In this document: positions 59,699 to 64,000 of the stretch, in pieces | Layout: each line of letters begins with the position of its first letter | Numbering within the stretch: the stretch's first letter is position 1 | Origin: Kosakonia sp. H02 | GTDB taxonomy: Bacteria; Pseudomonadota; Gammaproteobacteria; Enterobacterales; Enterobacteriaceae | NCBI GenBank assembly: GCA_030704225.1 | Contig: CP131915.1 | Coordinates: 1,674,001-1,738,000 of the forward strand | Direction: 5' to 3' | DNA length: 64,000 nucleotides | Position numbers and translations under genes: made by a program | The notes under the pieces: generated by a model | What the model saw: the letters and a program-made list of their open reading frames with translations, nothing else | Databases searched by the model: none | What the model was told of the DNA's origin: nothing

Positions 59699-61641
59699 CG
59701 GCGTTGCTTGAGCTGAATAATATTCGCCGCAGTTATCCGTCCGGCGACGGGCAGGTTGAAGTCCTGAAAGGCATCACCCTGAATATCAATGCCGGTGAAA
59801 TGGTGGCGATTGTCGGTGCGTCCGGCTCCGGCAAATCGACGCTAATGAACATTCTCGGCTGTCTGGATAAACCGACCAGCGGCACCTACCGCGTGGCGGG
59901 CACGGATGTTTCCACCCTGAGCGGTGATGCGCTGGCACAGCTTCGCCGCGAGCATTTCGGTTTTATCTTTCAGCGTTACCATCTGCTTTCTCATCTTTCC
60001 GCTGCGCAAAACGTCGAAGTCCCGGCGGTGTACGCTGGAACCGAGCGCAAAGCACGGCTGGCACGGGCAAAAGAGTTGCTGGCGCGGTTGGGGCTGGAGG
60101 AGCGTACGGATTATCAACCGTCGCAGCTTTCCGGCGGCCAGCAGCAGCGTGTCAGTATTGCCCGCGCGTTGATGAATGGCGGGCAGGTGATTCTGGCCGA
60201 TGAACCTACCGGTGCGCTGGACAGCCATTCCGGCGAGGAGGTGATGGCTATCCTGCATCAACTGCGCGATCGCGGCCATACGGTCATTATCGTTACTCAC
60301 GATCCGCAGGTCGCCGCGCAGGCCGAGCGGGTTATTGAGATCCGCGACGGCGAGATAATCAGTAACCCTCCGGCAAAGCAGGCTGTTACCCCGTCCGCAC
60401 AGCACGATATGGCGATTGCGCAAGCGGGTGGCTGGCGGCAGTTTGTCAGCCGTTTTCAGGAGGCGTTGACCATGGCCTGGCGGGCGATGGCGGCGAACAA
60501 AATGCGCACTTTGCTCACCATGCTCGGCATCATTATTGGCATTGCTTCTGTGGTGTCGATTGTGGTGGTGGGGGATGCGGCGAAACAGTTGGTGCTGGCA
60601 GATATCCGCTCCATCGGTACCAACACCATTGATGTCTACCCCGGCAAAGATTTTGGCGATGACGAACCGCAGTATCAGCAAGCGCTGAAATATGACGATC
60701 TGCTCGCTATCCAGAAGCAGCCGTGGGTGCGTTCCGCCACACCTGCGGTGTCGCAAAATTTGCGTCTGCGTTACGGCAATATTGATGTGGCAGCCAGCGC
60801 GAATGGCGTGAGCGGGCAATATTTTAATGTTTATGGCATGACCTTTAGCGAAGGCGCATCGTTTAATGCCGAGCAGCAGAATGGCCGCGCGCAGGTGGTG
60901 GTGCTCGACAGTAACACCCGTCGGCAGCTTTTCCCTGACAAAGCCAGTGTGGTAGGTGAAGTGATTCTGGTGGGGAATATGCCTGCTACGGTGATTGGCG
61001 TCGCGCAAGAGAAGCAGTCGATGTTCGGCAGCAGCAAGATCCTGCGCGTCTGGTTGCCCTACAGCACTATCGCCGGGCGCATTATGGGCCAGTCGTGGCT
61101 GAACTCTATTACGGTGCGTGTGAATGAGGGCTACAGCAGCGAGCAAGCGGAGCAACAACTGACGCGGCTGCTCAGTTTGCGCCACGGCAAAAAGGATTTC
61201 TTCGTCTGGAATATGGACGGCGTATTAAAAACGGCAGAGAAGACCACACGGACGCTACAACTGTTTCTCACCCTGGTGGCAGTCATTTCACTGCTGGTTG
61301 GTGGTATTGGCGTGATGAATATCATGCTGGTGTCCGTCACCGAGCGTACGCGCGAAATTGGTATCAGGATGGCGGTAGGCGCACGGGCGGGCGACGTGCT
61401 GTCGCAATTTTTGATTGAGGCGGTTTTCGTTTGCCTGGTGGGTGGCGCACTGGGCGTGACGTTGTCGATGCTAATCGCGTTTACGTTGCAGCTTTTTTTG
61501 CCCGGCTGGGAAATTGGATTTTCACCAGTGGCGCTGCTGACCGCGTTTTTATGCTCAACGTTCACCGGTGTGCTGTTTGGCTGGCTACCCGCCCGCAATG
61601 CCGCCCGACTCGACCCGGTGGATGCGCTGGCCCGCGAGTAA
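59695..61641 (+). CDS. macB: Macrolide export ATP-binding/permease protein MacB
   Basis: 648 residues, as in E. coli. The N-terminal ABC domain has GASGSGKST, LSGGQQQR and VILADEPTGALD. Then comes a helix at about 275-295 (LTMLGIIIGIASVVSIVVVG), a large periplasmic MacB core domain, and three C-terminal helices (LQLFLTLVAVISLLVGGIGVMNIMLVS onwards). With MacA and TolC it expels macrolides and enterotoxin-like peptides. It ends at a strong terminator shared with cspD. Confidence 0.95.
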   Translation: MTALLELNNIRRSYPSGDGQVEVLKGITLNINAGEMVAIVGASGSGKSTLMNILGCLDKPTSGTYRVAGTDVSTLSGDALAQLRREHFGFIFQRYHLLSHLSAAQNVEVPAVYAGTERKARLARAKELLARLGLEERTDYQPSQLSGGQQQRVSIARALMNGGQVILADEPTGALDSHSGEEVMAILHQLRDRGHTVIIVTHDPQVAAQAERVIEIRDGEIISNPPAKQAVTPSAQHDMAIAQAGGWRQFVSRFQEALTMAWRAMAANKMRTLLTMLGIIIGIASVVSIVVVGDAAKQLVLADIRSIGTNTIDVYPGKDFGDDEPQYQQALKYDDLLAIQKQPWVRSATPAVSQNLRLRYGNIDVAASANGVSGQYFNVYGMTFSEGASFNAEQQNGRAQVVVLDSNTRRQLFPDKASVVGEVILVGNMPATVIGVAQEKQSMFGSSKILRVWLPYSTIAGRIMGQSWLNSITVRVNEGYSSEQAEQQLTRLLSLRHGKKDFFVWNMDGVLKTAEKTTRTLQLFLTLVAVISLLVGGIGVMNIMLVSVTERTREIGIRMAVGARAGDVLSQFLIEAVFVCLVGGALGVTLSMLIAFTLQLFLPGWEIGFSPVALLTAFLCSTFTGVLFGWLPARNAARLDPVDALARE

Positions 61642-61644
61642 TAA

Positions 61645-61672
61645 AAATGCCAGCCTCATGGGCTGGCATTTA
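61645..61672. terminator. Bidirectional terminator between macB and cspD
   Basis: AAATGCCAGCC, loop TCAT, GGCTGGCATTT. A perfect 11-pair stem with A and T runs on both sides; it serves the convergent macB and cspD genes. Confidence 0.85.
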
Positions 61673-61704
61673 ACTGCATCATGTACACAGTGAAGTAACA
61701 GGCG

Positions 61705-61926
61705 TCAGGCCATCGCTTCCAGTTCAACGGGCACGATAAGACTGGCATGATTGCCTTTAGGGCCCTGGTGTACATCAAACCGGACAGTCTGCCCGGCCTT
61801 TAACGTTCTGTAACCATCCATCTGGATGGTGGAATAGTGCGCGAAGATATCTTCGCCGCCGCCTTCAGGGCAGATAAAGCCAAACCCTTTGGCATTGTTG
61901 AACCACTTAACAGTACCCGTTTCCAT
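61705..61926 (-). CDS. cspD: Cold-shock-like DNA replication inhibitor CspD
   Basis: 73 residues (74 in E. coli). Cold-shock domain with RNP1 KGFGFIC and RNP2 DIFAHYS. CspD binds single-stranded DNA, inhibits replication and is induced in stationary phase and on starvation. The start METGTVKWFNN is family-standard; the frame is open 41 codons further upstream but without homology. In E. coli clpS is the direct divergent neighbour; here a lipase gene intervenes. Confidence 0.95.
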   Translation of the reverse strand: METGTVKWFNNAKGFGFICPEGGGEDIFAHYSTIQMDGYRTLKAGQTVRFDVHQGPKGNHASLIVPVELEAMA

Positions 61927-62397
61927 GCTTCGACATCCTTCGTAAATCTTATTAAGTAAGATGGAATGAACCGGTGGTGGAGTAGCGGGTTGTTCAAAAC
62001 CTCGCCAACTCTCGACTGTACAATTTAGATAATTCGTATAACGCGTCAAGCCTTTGGCGGGGATTCTGGGAGGCGGCGCATCAATTCTTTGAAGCAGTTA
62101 ACGCTATGACAAAGAAATGTGACGGAGCTCTCGAATATTAGCGTTTTGCGCGCGTGTGTTACGCAATATTCCAGTAAATCTAATCAAATCAATGATGAGT
62201 TTTAATTACTTATTATTTTCCGTGAATTATCTGAAAGTAATGTTATCCCTGTGTTGAGCATGATAATGCGATTATTCAATACAGGAGGGAGAAAATTCCT
62301 GGCTATTATGAAAAATTAAGGGGTGAAAAAGTGCGGTGCTGGCAGGTTACTATTAACGAAGGAAAGTTAATGTAATTAAAAATGGGATGTAAATATC
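61927..62397. other. Intergenic region between cspD and the lipase gene
   Basis: 471 bases without a gene, distinctly AT-rich from about 62150 on. It should hold the cspD promoter (left part) and the lipase promoter (right part). I see no inverted or direct repeats marking an insertion. Confidence 0.4.
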
Positions 62398-63657
62398 TTG
62401 AAAGCTTTTAAAAAAATATCGCTGGCGTTGCTTGTGTCTGCCGCAATTATTAATTCCTCTTCTGTTATTGCTGAAACTGTTGATGCCGCGCCAGCTAATA
62501 TGGCCGTTAAAGGCAATCATTATCCGCTGGTCTTTGTTCATGGCTTAGCGGGCTGGGGGACGGATGAAATGCTGGGCTTTAAATACTGGGGCGGTTTTGA
62601 TGACACAATTGCTTATTTAAACGGTAACGGTGTTGAATCTTATGCAGCGGCAGTCGGCCCGGTTTCAAGTAACTGGGATCGCGCGGTTGAGTTGTATTAC
62701 TACATTAAAGGCGGCACGGTGGATTATGGTGCTGCACATTCGCAAAAAGCGAACCATGCCCGCTACGGGAAAACCTTTCCGGGTCTCTACCCGAAATGGG
62801 ATGAGCACCATAAAATCCATTTAATTGGTCATAGCATGGGGGGATTATCCAGTCGCCAGCTAGTGGATATGTTGCAGGATGGTAACGAGGAAGAACGCGC
62901 TTACCATGAAGCTCACCCGGAAACAGAAATCTCGCCGCTTTTCGAAGGGGGTAAAGATTATGTTTTCAGCGTGTCCACCGTTGCCACGCCTAACAATGGA
63001 ACTTCTTATGCGCAAAACAAAAACTTGATTGTTGGCCTTGCTGAAGATTTGATTCGCAGCGCGGCCAGCATTGCCGGAGTGACATCGCTATCGTCATTTG
63101 TTTATGATTTTAAATTAGATCAGTTCGGCTTACGCCGTGACCCGGATGAAAGTCTGTCTGACTATATTGACGACGTGTTCGCCAGTAGCATCTGGAATTC
63201 CAAAGACATCGCTTCTTATGATTTGTCGGTTGTTGGCGTGACGGCGAATAAAAAGAATATTGAGACTAAGCCCAATGTCTATTATTTCTCGTATACCGGG
63301 ACAACTACCGTTGGCGTGCCGTTCACTTCCTGGCAGATCCCCTCTGTTTATACCAACCCAGCGTTAGTCCCTTCTGCGACCTATATGGGTAAAACAACCT
63401 CCGATCCTGAAACTCCTTTAATCACTGCTGCATGGACGCCGAATGATGGAGAGGTCAATGTCGTGTCCAGTTCCTATCCCTTCGGTGATAATGCAAAACC
63501 GTATGATGGTAATCCTGTTAAAGGACAATGGAGTTATTATCCGGTTATGAAAGATTGGGATCATTTAGATTTTATTGGCCTGGATGTTATTCCACAAGCG
63601 TACGTAAACGAATTTTATGCAGATATGGCGACTACATTATTGGCGCTGGATAAATAA
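62398..63657 (+). CDS. Secreted triacylglycerol lipase, Bacillus/Staphylococcus type (family I.5/I.6-like)
   Basis: 419 residues from a TTG start with GGGA ten bases upstream. Signal peptide 1-25 (ending SSVIA). Catalytic triad: Ser146 in GHSMGG, Asp350 in NDGEVN, His389 in WDHLDF. The zinc ligands known from Geobacillus lipases are all in place (Asp94, His114, His120, Asp241) with the same spacing, in NWDRAVEL, DYGAAHSQKANHARYG and LDQFGLRR. This metal-site family is typical of Firmicutes, not of enterics. Base composition is lower in GC than that of flanking genes. It should act outside the cytoplasm on long-chain acylglycerols. It splits the cspD-clpS pair, so it looks acquired. Confidence 0.9.
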   Translation: MKAFKKISLALLVSAAIINSSSVIAETVDAAPANMAVKGNHYPLVFVHGLAGWGTDEMLGFKYWGGFDDTIAYLNGNGVESYAAAVGPVSSNWDRAVELYYYIKGGTVDYGAAHSQKANHARYGKTFPGLYPKWDEHHKIHLIGHSMGGLSSRQLVDMLQDGNEEERAYHEAHPETEISPLFEGGKDYVFSVSTVATPNNGTSYAQNKNLIVGLAEDLIRSAASIAGVTSLSSFVYDFKLDQFGLRRDPDESLSDYIDDVFASSIWNSKDIASYDLSVVGVTANKKNIETKPNVYYFSYTGTTTVGVPFTSWQIPSVYTNPALVPSATYMGKTTSDPETPLITAAWTPNDGEVNVVSSSYPFGDNAKPYDGNPVKGQWSYYPVMKDWDHLDFIGLDVIPQAYVNEFYADMATTLLALDK

Positions 63658-63670
63658 TTATTTTTCTGAT

Positions 63671-63702
63671 AAAAAAGCGAGCCCTTAGTGGTTCGCTTTT
63701 TT
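63671..63702 (+). terminator. Terminator after the lipase gene
   Basis: AAAAAAGCGA and TCGCTTTTTT form a ten-pair stem around CCCTTAGTG-containing loop; it starts 14 bases after the lipase stop and ends in T. Confidence 0.8.
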
Positions 63703-63985
63703 ATTTAAACGTCTTGTAAAAATAAGCAGATAAGATTCTTCGAAACATGAATTTTTTTTACATTAGCAAAATAGCAAGGATTGCCAAAATAACCTATAAT
63801 ATCGCAATATAATGAGTTACTAGCAGTATGTTCCTTCACAACCTTTCAGTTTATGCTGTTATTCAACCGCAGGGCGATCCATTATAGTTGCCTGACATCT
63901 GATGCTGACTGAAAAAGCATCTAAACTCATGTAATCGGCCGATTAGAAGCAGCCGGTATCTGTAACCTAAGATGAAGCGCTAACG
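63703..63985. other. clpS upstream region
   Basis: AT-rich, no gene. It should hold the clpS promoter and the right border of the lipase insertion. No repeat or tRNA was seen. Confidence 0.4.
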
Positions 63986-64000
63986 ATGGGCAAGAGCAAT
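63986..64000 (+). CDS. clpS: ATP-dependent Clp protease adaptor ClpS (start only)
   Basis: The last 15 bases read ATG GGC AAG AGC AAT (MGKSN), matching the start of ClpS (MGKTN in E. coli). This is where clpS is expected, divergent from cspD. The rest lies beyond the window. ClpS hands N-degron substrates to ClpAP. Confidence 0.75.

Noticed and set aside
59842..61185. 447-codon open frame on the minus strand inside macB
   Set aside because: It is antisense to a clear, full-length MacB, has a His/Arg-rich composition typical of GC-rich shadow frames, and no ribosome site.
1..64000. CRISPR arrays, tRNA or rRNA genes, complete insertion sequences
   Set aside because: I saw no regularly spaced repeats, cloverleaf-like genes, rRNA sequence or intact transposase with terminal repeats. 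The palindromes at 18798, 41469 and 52866 are REP elements.

Overview
The window is chromosomal DNA of a member of the Enterobacteriaceae. From about 17.2 kb to the right edge, gene order follows the E. coli K-12 segment bssR-yliI-yliJ-dacC-deoR-ybjG-mdfA-ybjJ-ybjK-rybB-ybjL-ybjM-nfsA-rimK-ybjN-potFGHI-ybjO-rlmC-artJ-artMQIP-ybjP-amiD-ybjS-ybjT-ltaE-poxB-hcr-hcp-lysO-ybjD-macAB-cspD-clpS. The protein sequences are close to, but clearly distinct from, E. coli. A Kosakonia, Enterobacter or Klebsiella-type genome is the best guess; the genus cannot be fixed from the sequence alone.

Left end (1-5.2 kb): an AT-richer mobile region. It holds the C-terminal part of a large serine recombinase cut by the window edge, a Fur-box-like site directly after it, a relic of a second serine resolvase, a membrane protein, a small secreted protein, and an orphan type VI secretion-like cassette (a PAAR-like protein, a PAAR protein with a glycine-rich hydrophobic tail, and an overlapping two-helix membrane protein that is a candidate immunity factor).

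5.3-7.1 kb: an IroE/Fes-like periplasmic esterase translationally coupled to a short unknown ORF, then a glutathione S-transferase on the opposite strand.

7.3-17.1 kb: a complete guanidine-assimilation operon. A textbook guanidine-I (ykkC) riboswitch precedes a dedicated ABC transporter (binding protein, permease, ATPase), two carboxyguanidine deiminase subunits, a biotin-dependent carboxylase (usually annotated urea carboxylase) and allophanate hydrolase. Together they would import guanidine and release its nitrogen as ammonia.

17.2-64 kb: the conserved core listed above, carrying putrescine (potFGHI) and arginine (art) transporters, stress and redox enzymes (PBP6, MdfA, NfsA, PoxB, Hcp/Hcr), envelope functions and MacAB efflux. 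The sigma-E sRNA RybB is present. Accessory genes interrupt the core in four places: (i) ybjK-rybB carries a four-helix membrane protein, a DUF4225 gene broken by a frameshift in a G7 run, and a small membrane protein facing it; (ii) a YdeP-like molybdopterin oxidoreductase lies between rlmC and artJ; (iii) a DoxX-family gene lies between poxB and hcr; (iv) a Firmicutes-type zinc/calcium lipase (family I.5-like) lies between cspD and clpS. Several genes found here in E. coli are absent from their usual places: ybjH/ybjI, grxA/ybjC, aqpZ and ybjX.
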